Below are positions 1 to 11,462 of a DNA stretch of 64,000 nucleotides, piece by piece. The DNA is from Lycorma delicatula (lineage: Eukaryota > Arthropoda > Insecta > Hemiptera > Fulgoridae). Location: positions 143,302,536 through 143,366,535 of the forward strand of contig NC_134458.1 in assembly GCF_047948215.1 (NCBI RefSeq), read 5' to 3'. The number at the start of each line of letters is the position of its first letter. Position 1 is the first letter of the stretch. Below the pieces are notes generated by a model that searched no databases, was not told the DNA's origin, and was given only the letters and a program-made list of their open reading frames with translations. The position numbers and the translations under genes are program-made.

Positions 1-1
1 G

Positions 2-283
2 TTCTTTACAGGTCACGGAAATTTTAATGCGTACCTGTGTAGAATTGGAAGAAGGCCGGAACTGGGCTGCATGTATTGCGGGATAGAAGACAGTGCCGAA
101 CACACCTTTTTTGAGTGTGGTAAATGGAAAACACTCAGGGCCACCTCAGGAATTGATGGGAAAAGCCCCATAGAAGTATTTAGATATATGATGGTCAACG
201 AGAATAATTGGAGGAAGGTGGCGGACTTCGCGATGGGGGTTATATCACAGAAGGATGCGGATGAGAGGACACTAGGTTTTTAG
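2..283 (+). pseudogene. C-terminal end of R1-like retrotransposon ORF2, cut by window edge
   Basis: The reading frame is open from base 2 to the TAG at 281-283. It carries the hallmark end of R1-clade ORF2 proteins: a TGHGNF...YL.RIGR block, then a CCHC-type zinc motif (C at M-Y-C, H in AEHT, C in FFEC followed by W). This cysteine-histidine block follows the reverse transcriptase in R1-type proteins and is thought to bind nucleic acid during target-primed reverse transcription. The frame ends in LGF, as does the relative at 28.2-28.6 kb (RRGF). The rest of ORF2 (endonuclease, RT) lies outside the window if it exists. No stop or shift is visible in this piece. R1-like is an assignment by motif, not by search; other I-group clades share the motif. 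Confidence 0.85.
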
Positions 284-641
284 GGATAGTGATAGGGAAG
301 GGCGGACAGCCCCAGTGGTGAGGGTCGGCATGCTGAGGTGTACCGGCTTCAAGGATCCACTGGGGACTCCATGGGAAATTAGGTTAGGGGAATAATTGCA
401 AAATTAAATTATATAAAAGAGAAAAGACCCGACACCACGTTAAGACAAATCATGGTATGGCGTGGTGTCAGAAAAGCGGGCAAAAATAAGTACTCAAAAG
501 ATCTGACCGGCGAGCCGACCTGCCAAGCCGGACATACAGCCGGTAGGCGGGAAGGCTCGTTAGAGTATAGCAGACACTCCCCTGGGAGGCGTAATACCAA
601 CCCAGGGGAGTAGAGTATAAAAAAAAGAAAAGAAAAAAAAA
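284..641 (+). mobile_element. 3' UTR and A-rich tail of the R1-like element
   Basis: GC-rich 3' UTR that contrasts sharply with the AT-rich DNA after it. It ends in an A-rich, G-interrupted tail at 617-641. A perfect 10-bp inverted repeat (577-586 and 601-610, 14-nt loop) sits immediately before the tail. The last 150 bases match the 3' UTR of the element at 28.6-29.1 kb in order and composition (shared ACCGGCG.GCCGAC and GGGAAGGC blocks), so both belong to related families. Confidence 0.8.
577..610 (+). other. 3'-terminal hairpin of R1-like element
   Basis: Arms CTCCCCTGGG (577-586) and CCCAGGGGAG (601-610) are perfectly complementary. The relative at 29061-29107 has the same hairpin at the same place, with a C-G pair replaced by A-T. 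A role as RT recognition structure is inferred. Confidence 0.6.
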
Positions 642-2950
642 GGTAGGTTTCAGAGACTTTTTATATAAATTTTAATGCTTTTTTTGTACGTATATTAGTA
701 ATTATTGCTTTGAAATTCCGATCTTGACGTTTATAAAATATTATAATAATAAAATATATAATATTAAATATATAAAATTTATAATAATAAATTTTAGTTA
801 ATTGATTGACACAGTATGAAATCGTTTCAAACTGTCTGAATATTATATTTGAAAAAAAAGATTAAATTACCATTTATCATAAAAAAAAGTAGCAGTGGAT
901 TACTCGTTTTTATAAAAAAAAATTATTTTATACGTACAAACATAAAAAATATGTAAAATGTATATTGTTTTAAAGCATTTTATATTTATAAAATATATTT
1001 TATTATAAAAATATTTTATACATTATCATGTTTTCTTAATCTTAGGTTTGTTAATGATAAAACAACTAGTTTTCTTTAGAGTAGGGTTTATATATTTAGT
1101 TTTTAAAATTTTTGTAAATTATTACTATTAATTTCAATTCTTGATTAAATTTATCTGAAATTTTTACGAGATTAATTAATAATTATAGTAGTATAATTAC
1201 CGATATGTATTAGAAAACAAGTATATAAATTATTAATTAATGATTAATGAATAAAGTATAAATCAGTAAGTAGTGGTTGCAAAGTTAAGATAAACATGTC
1301 ATATATAAATACAGTAAATTTAAATAAAGAAAGAGAAACATTTAATTGCAAGACTACAAAAAACAAAACCAATTAAAAATTCGTAACTTAATATAAATAC
1401 TGTCAAAAAAAGAAAAAAGAAAATATATACATACATTATACAAAACATTAATATGATGCACAATGTAGTAAGAACAATTTTAAAGAAGAAATACAAAGCT
1501 TGTCTTTCTTTTTTAAGAAAAGAAAAGCTTTCAGAAACTTACAAATATTTTAAACAACTATCAAACTTCTACGTTTATAGTAAAAAAAAAAATTATCAAA
1601 ACTTTTCAATTATGTAAGAAATATATTTCAGTTTTATAAAGTAATAAAGTCATATCTTACACACTTGAAAAGTTACATTTAATAAAACACATTCGTAACA
1701 ATATGATCAAATGAACGTTTAAAATTATATGATGTTAATTAAATCAGATAAATTATCTAAATTAATATTCAGTTCATTCATTCAATGTTCACTAAATTGA
1801 TAACATTTAATTAATATTAATTTACAGATGAAAGAAATATTATCTTATTTCAGCATAATAGTTTCATAACCACGTCTGATTATAAGAGTTAGTGCATTTT
1901 CCATATTCTTAATCAAACAACTATGAATTTTTAATGAGATTGATAATTCCTTTTATGTTTTTTTCTTTATCATGTATTACCTGAAGAAGTAGTTTACATC
2001 AGGTAAACATTTCAACCATATACAAAACAATATTATCAACGTTATATTTTTAATTTATTTAAATAATTTACTGTTTTAATATTAGATCTATGTTTATTTT
2101 TTATCTTTGAAGAGGTTTTTATTGTCTTATAGTATATCATATCTGAGTTATTTTAATGTTCTAACTGGATAATTATAAAAGCTATTTCAAAGTAGCTGGT
2201 TAGATTATTTAATTTTCGTAATATAATTAAATTAATTTCGTATGGAACAGGATTAAAGCTATCCTTTTACTTTGAAATGTTTCAATAAATAAAGTAAGAT
2301 TTTATCATTATTAAATATTTTCTATCTACAAAAAGTATTATCTGAAATTTAATATTTTTTTAGGCTTCTTTAAAAGTTAAGAGTAAGATTTCAAGTTACG
2401 AAAATGAGCTCAGATAATAATTAGTCTGGTATTTTGTAAATTTGAGCAGTGTAAACAGATATTTTGCAAATAAAAATATTTAAATATATATATATATATA
2501 GTAACAATAATCTCCAGCAATGGTTTCTAAAGTTTTTATTTGTTTCCATATTTTTTTATATTACTTCTTTTTTTTTATTTCAAGTTATAACTACAATCGG
2601 TTTCGTAGATTAGAAATCATAAGTAAATTTTATGACAGTAATAAAGTTATAAAGGAGTTTCCTTTGAAACACCTTAATTACATTCTGGAGATCAACAGTA
2701 AATCGAAGATTGTATAAGCATTGATAAAGTCCAGCCAGTAATGAACAAGAAATCATAATAATGTTCATTATTACGAATAAAACCATAACGTAAAAAAAAA
2801 AATAGTAACATAGGAAAAAATAACATTAAAAATATAAATGGCATAAACATACTCGTAAGATAAAATTTTTGATGACCCACAACTTAAGAAGAGAGGCCTC
2901 GTCCTGAGTATCACTATTAGATTCCAAAATCCAATACATGAACTCGCTTT
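642..2950. other. AT-rich spacer, no gene seen
   Basis: Extremely AT-rich with many mononucleotide runs and a short (TA)n at about 2486-2501. Short ORFs here (for example 2520-2717) encode only F/I/K/N/Y-rich low-complexity peptides with no motif. The 3' end of the jockey relic to the right may reach down to about 2880, but I cannot fix the border. Confidence 0.5.
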
Positions 2951-4358
2951 AACCGCTTTAACTCGCTTTGAAGTCTAAGAAATTAACTGCTGGTTAGTTT
3001 ACGCGGTTGTTAAGTCAACGAACCACGACTCCTGTGTAATGCACCTCGGAAATTTATTCTGGAATCGCTGAATATTATAACTGGTCTCACTGCACCCCAG
3101 AGTTGGATTTCGTATGTCCAAATCTGTTTTTGAATCACTTTGTACAAAAGTAGCTTATAAAAAGGGACAGGTATGATTACCTGCCTAATAACCAATATAG
3201 TATAGGCGTCAGCAAAGAGCACTGAGGAACACCCGAAGAAGTATCAAAGAATGCACATAACGCCTCCTTGTATTTAATCTGCGAGAAGCGTCTGTTCATG
3301 TAACTGTGCAGTATTAAATAAAAAGTTTGAGGTAGATTTGTTTTTAGTTTGTGTAGCAGACCAGGCAGTGTATCCAGAAAGGCAGCAGAACAGAACCTTT
3401 TCTCCACCAAGCAGTTAATGACACAAATTATCCTGTGATCATGTTCAGTGGTGGAATGTCCACCCCGAAATATAAACTGGTGGTCAGGGATAACTTGTTC
3501 CTCCTCTAATACAGGCCACAATCTCTGAAGGAATATCCTTTAGAATTCCTTAGACATAAATGGCAGTATTTTTATTGATCTGCGAATTGAGATTTTTTAT
3601 TGAACTAATTAATAAACTTTATGACCTTTGAATATAGTTTACTGACCTTTTTATTGAACTTAGGTGATGGTCGCTGAAATTTCCTCGTGGCATTCCACAA
3701 AGAGTTTTCTCTCCTTGAAGGTGAAAGATTATTGAGATAATTTTTAGATGCTTCCTCCTTAAAAGGCTCATTTAACCTCCGAGTAGCCCTGTTTAAAGAT
3801 GTCTTATCCTATGATCTCGTGTAACATAGCCATTTCCTCCTGAGCCGTCTGTTTGTATTTTGCCTGTAATCCGGACGTAATACGTTAAAGCTCGACCACT
3901 TCTAGTTGTTATAAGTCGTAAGCCCCAATGAACATGTTTTTCATTTCAGTCCTCATCCGCGATGAAGCGCGGGCCCAGTGTTGAAAGGTACTCTGAGAAT
4001 AATTCCTTCGAGATCACATGGCGAAAATATTGGTAAATTGCTGATGATATGAGAGGCCCGGGCCAGTCTAAAATTTCAATCGAGGTCGCTTGGTTATGAT
4101 CACTGCTGAGATTCGGCAATTGATGATGTCTTATTGTATTCTTTATAAGCAGCTCAGTGTCCCCATGAGCCTTACCGTCCGTCCGGATGGTTATTCATAT
4201 AAATTGAGTAACCCTAACACGAAGAAAGTTCGATCAGTGTAGCGAGTTTCACGGAGGAGGACAATGTCTAACAATTCTGTAATGACCTTCTCTAATTCTT
4301 GTCTGCGGAGAGCAAGACCATTGATGTTCCAGGTAGCTATTCTAAGAAACCTGGCCAT
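2951..4358 (-). pseudogene. Degenerate jockey-type ORF2 (endonuclease + reverse transcriptase)
   Basis: Reading right to left on the minus strand. The endonuclease start (ATG at 4358) reads MARFLRIATWNINGL, followed by a leucine- and glutamate-rich stretch and a RET motif, as in AP-endonuclease domains of jockey-clade ORF2. From 4190 to 3530 only shuffled-frame traces survive (an FNTGPRFI-like and a GNYRQ-like block). RT motifs follow at 3521-3177: PDHQFIFRGGHST, CSAAFLD, SGVPQCSLLTP. The CSAAFLD block runs straight into LLHKLK, so the usual residues between them are lost (small deletion in motif A). The thumb region at 3222-3010 reads YKVIQKQIWTYEIQLWG, and the RFQNKF block follows in another frame. 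Several frameshifts and stops; not functional. The FADD active-site block is missing. Confidence 0.9.
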
Positions 4359-5035
4359 TAACAAAGTGTGACTATCATCTTGTCGAGTAAGGCTTCCAAT
4401 TTGCTGAACTAGAAACTTTGTGTTGAAATCTGTCCTCGGGGTCTTCATAGATATTACGCTCCACAACCGTGGTGTAATATCCAAAGTTGTTATTTGATTG
4501 GGTGCTTGGATCTCTAAACCTCTCTCAGCCAAAAGAAGGCAAACTGGCGTTGCCTAGATTCCTAGATTAAATGAATTCGACTGTTTGTCCGTAAGCTTGA
4601 CTAGCACTTCCCTTGGAGCGTAGCACTTTCTGCCTCTATTTCCTTTCCAAAATAGACTCTAAAACCTCTAAATTAGCTGGATGGTCTGAGTGAAAGAATT
4701 TGCAAACAGCAAGAGCATTTCGATCATTTCCAGGATGGTTCGTAGTCCTGTATCCTTCTGCATACTTGACGCACTAGAAGTAGAAGGTTTGCATGCAGTT
4801 ATTCTTCGTATATCCGTATTGCTGACATCTCATGCACTTGGCCAGTTCTGGTGCTCTTCTGGGTGTTTCGAATGTGACGCTACAGTTCGCGATTTCTCTT
4901 ATTTTGAATATCCTCTTGTTCTCATTTGGTTGTAGGTTTAAAAAGAATATAGACATTGTTTTTAAACCCTCTTAAAATACCAATAAAGCTTTTAACGTTA
5001 ATGCGATGTATGATGTTATAGCGGGAAAGTATAGA
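4359..5035 (-). pseudogene. Jockey-type ORF1 (gag-like) remnant with one zinc knuckle
   Basis: Upstream of the ORF2 remnant and in the order expected for a jockey element. The fragment at 4956-4774 (minus) reads ...NLQPNENKRIFKIREI, then TFETPRRAPELAKCMRCQQYG and NNC: the PRE/C2HC gag domain leading into the first CCHC zinc knuckle (C-x2-C-x4-[Y for H]-x4-C; the histidine position reads Y in QYGYTK). The remaining knuckles and the variable C-terminal region (4773-4359) are degraded, though the last stretch before ORF2 (FLVQQIGSLTRQDD) resembles a gag C-terminus. Such ORF1 proteins package the retrotransposon RNA. The relic at 56.4-57.06 kb is a second ORF1 of the same general type. Confidence 0.8.
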
Positions 5036-6679
5036 GATCGGTAAAAAATTGGTCTTTTTTTAGGTTTAGTGTCTTAAGGAAACATTTAAAAAAATTCTTA
5101 ACAAAAAACATACATTAATATAAACTATAATCGGCTAAAAACTATAAACTAATAATCTGCGAAAAAAAATATTTATTCCACGCTCCCAAATCCAAAAATC
5201 AATTTTTGTCACCCGGATGTTTGCACGTCTGTACGTATGCATCTATATATGTTGGCCTGTATTAAGTCTTGCAATTCTGGATCCCATTGACCAATTTTCT
5301 CAAACTTAGCAGACAAGCATTACATTCGGGGGGGGGGGGGGAAAGAATGTATTAAATTTTTGCAAGAATTGGAAAAATGGGTGGGAGTGTTTTGGCCGAA
5401 ATAAAATTTCAAATCCTTAATAGGTATTTTACAAAATTTTTTTATACAAAGTTGAATTTTTTTTTATCAAGATCACAGTTTACCAATCATTTTTATTTAA
5501 TATTTACCTACCTCACAAAAAAATTACTATATTTTTTAACTATATCTTGCTTCAGAAAAGAAGTTAATGGGAGTATTTTTACATCTATATTAGTTTTTTT
5601 ATTTTTATAACTGCCTGATTTTTGTAAAATTTAAAAACAATTTTCTTTATATAAATACAAATTTTAACTCATTTCCCTTAAAATGTAAAGTATGTTTCCT
5701 TTGAATATTTTATTACAAACCATATTAAGGAATAAGTTATATTTGTGATTATAGATAGTCAAATAAACTCGTATCGTATAAACCGATATGTTTTGTTTAG
5801 ATATATATTTGTATTTTTAGGTAATGAAGAGTTGGACATTCCCTGTTGTTGTAAAAAAATAATTCCTTAATTTACATACTTTATATATAATATATTCATT
5901 TATTCGTATTTTGTATGAATGAAATATATTTTTTTTTTATAAAAAAAAACCGGTTTTTTTCTCTGAATATAAAAAAAAGAAGTAAATCTGTCATTTATCA
6001 CGTTATTTCATTGTCGACAGTTTGGGATATATAATGATTTGCTTACGGCAGAATAACTTTTCTCTATCGGGGAAATATGCTCGATGTATGACAGTTGATC
6101 CTACATTAATTAATATGTAAATACCATTGTGTGGCAGAAAATTACAATAATTTAAAATTAATACAAAAATGAATATAATATGAATTTGGTTAATATATAA
6201 AATTACTAAAAAAATTGCTCAAAAAGGTATTATAAAAAAAATTACAATAAAAATAACTAAAAATCTAAAAGTGGATAAGTATTTTCACTGTTAAACAGCT
6301 ATCAGTGGTATTAAATAGGAATTAAATAAATAGGAATTAATAAAAGATATTGTGGCGTAGAAGTATTTTTCGTAACTACAAAGCAAATGAAATCAATAAA
6401 ACATAAAAAAAAGAATATCAATATTTAAGAAACACTAAATCATTTTTCCTTGTATATATAAAGTAAAGAAAGTATTATGTGAATATAATAACGCTTTAAT
6501 GGAAATTTTAAGTTTAGAGAGTGAGTAGTGAACTTACAGTTACAATATTCCCTTCTTTAACTTCTCAATTATACTACAGGTATTTTAAATATATACTACA
6601 CGTACAAGCTTTAGTACTTAGTCTTAAGATACGTTATTTAAGCTTTCATTATTATTATTTTGAAGTTTCTTACCGTAGT
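5036..6679. other. AT-rich spacer with a G14 run
   Basis: No gene seen. The run of 14 G at 5328-5341 is flanked by CATTC and GAATG. The short stretch just before it (5215-5325, ending ...CCAATTTTCTCAAACTTAGC) resembles the wording of degenerate non-autonomous repeats elsewhere in the window, but I cannot define borders. ORFs at 5377-5610 and 6521-6745 have no recognisable motif. Confidence 0.5.
5328..5341 (+). repeat. Mononucleotide run (G)14
   Basis: Fourteen consecutive G in otherwise AT-rich DNA, flanked by CATTC / AAAGAATG. Prone to length error in assembly. Confidence 0.9.
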
Positions 6680-7275
6680 GGTTATTCAGATCATGTGACG
6701 AATATGTATGAAGCCGCACGGCCTTCTATTGCAGGAACTTCCTGAGCATTGCAGTTGATTTTAGAATTATGGCTTTCTGTATGGCATGAATATGTATTGG
6801 GAGATCTAATTTCTTCAGGTATCGTGTCATTATTTTTACTGTTATGCCTGTGACTGATATTATGATCGGTACTGTTGTTATTAAGTTCCGTTTCCAGCTT
6901 TCTTTTAACTCTATTGCAAGGGGAGTATATTTTTCTATTTTCTCTCTTCATTTGAATATTAAATTATTGTCGATGGGATAGTAATATCTATTATGTACGT
7001 ATGTTCTGATTTCTTGATTAATATGTTGTCTGGTATGTTGCATGTAATTGTCTTGTTTATGAATAATGATCTGTCCCAGTATAGTATTTAGTTTGCATTC
7101 TATAGCACGCTTTCAGGCGTGTACTTGTAGTATGGCATGTGTGTTGGGATAAGTTCAGGTTTAACTGCAATTTCTTGGTGAATTATTTTCGCTGCTGCGT
7201 GTTGTCTTTCAGTGTGGTCTTTTCCAGCTAGTATTTTACAACCGCTTGTTATATATTATGTTCATTATCGTACTC
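6680..7275 (-). pseudogene. Restriction-like endonuclease end of a non-LTR retrotransposon
   Basis: On the minus strand, three frames together give the C-terminal part of a retrotransposon polymerase common in insects: SGCKILAGKDH, AAAKIIHQEIAVK, MPYYKY.PESVL, LYWDR, then IPDNILI and IIDITIP, and finally QKAIILKSTAMLRKFL. The PD (7027-7032) followed about 15 residues later by IIDI (Asp near 6986-6988) fits the PD...D core of restriction-like endonucleases used by R2/R4-type elements for target cleavage. In-frame stops follow PESVL and there are at least two frame changes. No RT domain is seen next to it. The family name is inference; a remnant of this kind of ORF is well supported by motif order. 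Confidence 0.7.
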
Positions 7276-8340
7276 GTTTTCATATTTACTGAGGTTAAAT
7301 AGTTAAGTAAAACTACTTACAGAATCCTATAATATAATAAAATAAACTACTGAAATATTTTTCGTTTTTACTTTCTTAGCTACAGCGATATATACTATTA
7401 CAGGAAAGTATGTAGATCAATAAAAAATTTGTTGCAAAGTGTATAATATATATTTGATTTTTAGTGTTGTGAAATTTATAATCACAAGAAATTTTAACGC
7501 TCAATACATTTCGACTATAAAGATTTATAAATGGTTAAAAACAAAAAATCAACCAAATTATTACAGTTCTGTAGAACCTTAGAAAGAGAATCTTAAAATA
7601 GTACCCTTTTTAAATTTTAACGTTCTTCTTCGTCTGTTTTCTCTAGATAATATTTGTGGAAACCTATTGTTTTAACTATTTAACCTATTTTTTTGAAATT
7701 TATACGATTTAAATCTTAGCTATTGGTGGTAGTATCTGGAATAAATAAATTTAAAATTTCAAAAAAATATCTACAAAAATATAAACACAGAATAAAACCG
7801 TTGTTTTAATTTTATCCTATTCAAAAAGATGGTAATTAAAAATAAATTGACTAGAATGAAAAGCTTAACAAAAAAAAAAAAAAAAAAAACATTAAAATAA
7901 AATTCCCCATTTGAAGGAAAATAATTTTTTTGTCAAAGAGCATTTAAATTAAGAAAACAGTACATACACTTGACGATTTTTATTTGGTATTTTGTCATAC
8001 CTGCAAGTAAATTATGGAAAAATGTTTCAGTCCTACAAGAATACTCTCCCTCAGATAAAAAAAAGTCTTTCTTTTTTTCTAAAAAGCGATTTTCTTGTCT
8101 TTTTCCTCCTTAATCTATGAAAATCATTTATTAGAATGTATATGCAACAAAAGTAAGTCATGGTAAATTTGTAACTAAAAAGATGTTTTGAAACGTTCGT
8201 TAAAGATTTCTTGTTACTTCTTGTTTTTTATAGTAAATAAAATTTTGAGATTTTTTTATTTACTTCTAAATTATTTTGTTTATCGAACATGGCACCGTTT
8301 GGTATAATAACTATTACATATTTATATATTTTAAAAACAG
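7276..8340. other. AT-rich spacer
   Basis: No gene or named repeat seen. Contains an A-run at about 7868-7889. Composition resembles the other spacers. Confidence 0.5.
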
Positions 8341-8402
8341 CTTACCAAATTCCACTTTGACTTCCTTGAGCGCTTTCGGCTATTTTGCCATCTTCAAGAG
8401 GA
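8341..8402 (-). mobile_element. Penelope-like element relic with hammerhead-like core
   Basis: On the minus strand the stretch reads TTGAAGATGGC, an A-rich loop, then AGCCGAAAGCGCTCAAGGAAG. This is the wording of the terminal repeats of many arthropod Penelope-like elements, which carry a minimal type I hammerhead ribozyme. A GGC/GCC helix II, the GAAA box and the palindromic GCGC of the tiny helix III are present. The conserved CTGAAGA box reads TTGAAGA here, so a catalytic cytosine is replaced. No GIY-YIG or RT coding sequence is nearby. Either a solo terminal-repeat relic or a chance match; the long exact wording favours the former. Confidence 0.55.
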
Positions 8403-11400
8403 ATTTAATTATGATTAACCTATATAAAATTATAATCTTACGTATTTAAATTATATATTATATAAAACAATTGATCGTCATTTAGTTAAAATTCGTCAAA
8501 AGTTAAAGTTTTTAAGTCTAAGTGACTACGTCCATATGGTAATAATTTACTAGTTGTAAATTGAATATTTAAAAAAAGAACAATTATTAGTTAAAATTTA
8601 TCGTAGATGGATAAATAAAGAAAATTATTCATTTATTCATTATTATTATTTTTTGCCAAAATATTTACAGATCTTAGGAAAAATAATTTAAGACAAATTT
8701 TTTTTAATTTCATTGAAAGTTAAGAAAAATACATAATATGTATTTTTAAAATCTGTTCAGTATTTCTTCAATGGTAACAGAAAAAAACTGGTACATATCA
8801 AAATAATTTATTAGTTTTCTTAAGATTTCTATAAAAACATAGTGGTCAATTATAAAATTTAAACAAATCTTAAGGAAAATAAATTATTGGCTGTAAATAA
8901 TTATGTACGTAGTAATTAAATAGTATAGCAAATATTTAACATTTATTTGTTTAAATGTATTAGAAATAAGTACTTTTAAGATACGTTGGTTTATGAACAG
9001 CTTACTGCTTCTTTAATTATTTGATAATATAAATATAATTGTAAATATTTCTAGACACATTAATCTTATTAATATTATGTAAATATATAAAACCGATTTA
9101 GTACATTACATTAATAAATAAATTGATGAAGGAATACTTCGTATATGTTTATCATTAAGCTATTTTATACTATTATATAACACTACGTTTAATATTATTT
9201 TTCCATAGCTCGTAAATTTGTTAAATAATTTTCATAGTTATGTTGTAATTTTTGTTATTAATCACTCGCTGTTTACGAGTTTGACCGAGTTTAAACATAC
9301 AAACCAGTAGTAGAAGTCATCTTTGTGTTTATTTTGACTGCGATCTATTGTGTTTTGGTCTCCATTTTCTTTTTCTTTTAATTTTGTATGCTTATTTATG
9401 TACAATTGTATATTTATGAAAGTATGTGTATTTGTGTACAATTTTTCATTGTTTACAGCGCGGTTAACTGAAATTAGATTTTCATATTTGTTGTCTGATT
9501 TTACTCTAGTAATAAGAATTTCTAAGTATTATTGTTTACTGTTCCGAATTTCATACCAAGCATATTTGTGTTTTTTCTTCTTTTAAATAGCATTTACACC
9601 AGCTGGATTGTTTTATATTCTTCGTTAATAGTTTTGATATCCGACTTATCTCGTACAGTTTGCTAGAAATATAAAGATAGTTATGTGTTGGTACTACATT
9701 GTTGTAATGTGATAATGCAACTGTTAATTATTAGGCGTATAAAGTATTTTTTTTTGCTTAAATTTTATTTTATAGTACTAGGAACTTAACATTACTCCAT
9801 ATATTTTTTGAGTCTGATTGAGAATACTTTTGTAGAACTGCTCTAGCTTTAGTTATATTCAAGCATATGAATTTGCAGAAATAAATTAACAGCCCATATA
9901 TAAACCAGTAATATGTGCTTCTGAAATGGAAGCTGTGCATTAACGCCGCAATTCTTGACCGTAGACATCTGTCCTTTAAAAATATTTTGAGAAATAAATT
10001 TTTTATTATTATTGATGGTAGGATATAGCAGATAGATTTCAGATATGAAATTAAAGATGAATAGGAAGCAGTAATGAAGTGCATCAAACCAGTTAAATGA
10101 CATAATTGAAAAGAAAATCTAATAATTGTGAAGGTGATTTTTATAAAACGGAAGTTTACCGAGAGAATAACGGTTCATGTTTTAGTTCATTAAACATAAT
10201 TTCAAGTAGTGTTTAAAATGTTATGATTGAAGAAATATGAAATATAACTTTGGTTATTTGCTAATATGTAACTTAAATTCCTTCATTTAACCGCTTTTAT
10301 TAATGTTATACTCTATTCTACTTGTTATCAAACATTTAAAGCTTTCAATAGTTTCAGAAAAGACCGTGTTTGTAATGTATTCATTATTTGCTTTATAGAT
10401 CCATATTGTTTCAAACGCCAGCATGATATGTATCTCAACTCATTTACATATACACTTCCTTCCTCGTAAAGTTTTGTGTACAATGTCAGCGAATAATACT
10501 CTGGAATTGAACACTGAATATTAAATCACCTCTCCTTATACACATTTATCTCTTTCATCCAAGGTAATGTAGATTTACGTTAAAGTTCACTACGAATAAC
10601 CTTGATTAATTATCATGATACGACGAAATTGTATTTTATGAATTTACCTCGTAACATTTAAATATTTTATAGCTATAACAAAGTTATTAAAGAGGTTAAA
10701 ATGTAATTAAATTTTGTGGTTTTACTTTTTTAACTTATTAAAAAAGTAATAAAATTATTTTATGTTTTTTATAAATTTATCTTTTCCCATTATTTTGATC
10801 TAAAATTTTTTAATATTTTCTGAAAATTAATACAAGATAAAAACTTTTATTCATTTTTATTTTTGTACTTTTATAAGAATTTTTAAAATGACTTTTATCT
10901 CAAAAATAGCGTTCTTTTAGCTTTTAAATTGTTGATATGACTTTAATTCGGGTGAAAAAGACGTTTTCAGTTTATTTTTGAATTTATTAAATTATATATC
11001 TGTCATATATATATGTTTATAATATGTATTTTAATCGTAGATACAATTTTATCAATAAAAAAGTATTGTAAATAATTTTATGAAAGATTTTGAACTTTAA
11101 GAAAAGTTGTTAAAATGTTTATTTCATTTTTAATGTGTTAGGGAATATTACAAATAATTTGATGAGCTTATGGCGAGTGGCTAAAAAAGATTACATAAAT
11201 AAATACATTTTACTAGGTAGAATTGTGTCAGTTAAAGCACTTTTTTCTTCTTTTGTTATGATACGAGTAGCTTTAATAAATATTTACCTTTATGTAGCCT
11301 AGATATGATTTAATTATTACTAATGGATATATATCTAACCACAAAGTTAACCTACGACATAAGGTATTATTATATTGTAATTTCTGTAGTATGAGTTTTT

Positions 11401-11462
11401 AAAATGACATTTTAAAAATATATGCATACCTATTTCTAAAAATAAAATTAAATAAGTAAACG
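8403..11462. other. AT-rich spacer, no gene assigned
   Basis: Contains overlapping minus-strand ORFs of 105 and 84 codons at 9770-10103 in two frames and a 78-codon plus-strand ORF at 9350-9586. All are rich in F, I, L, Y and K and show no motif I can name. No RNA gene, splice pattern or repeat border is evident. Confidence 0.4.

Noticed and set aside
2520..2880. Two short ORFs rich in F, I, L and Y on opposite strands.
   Set aside because: Composition follows from AT-rich DNA; no motif, no signal of coding.
9770..10103. Overlapping minus-strand ORFs of 105 and 84 codons that faintly recall an IS1595/Merlin-type transposase.
   Set aside because: Only scattered residues fit and both frames are hydrophobic low-complexity; no zinc-ribbon cysteines or DDE motif can be lined up.
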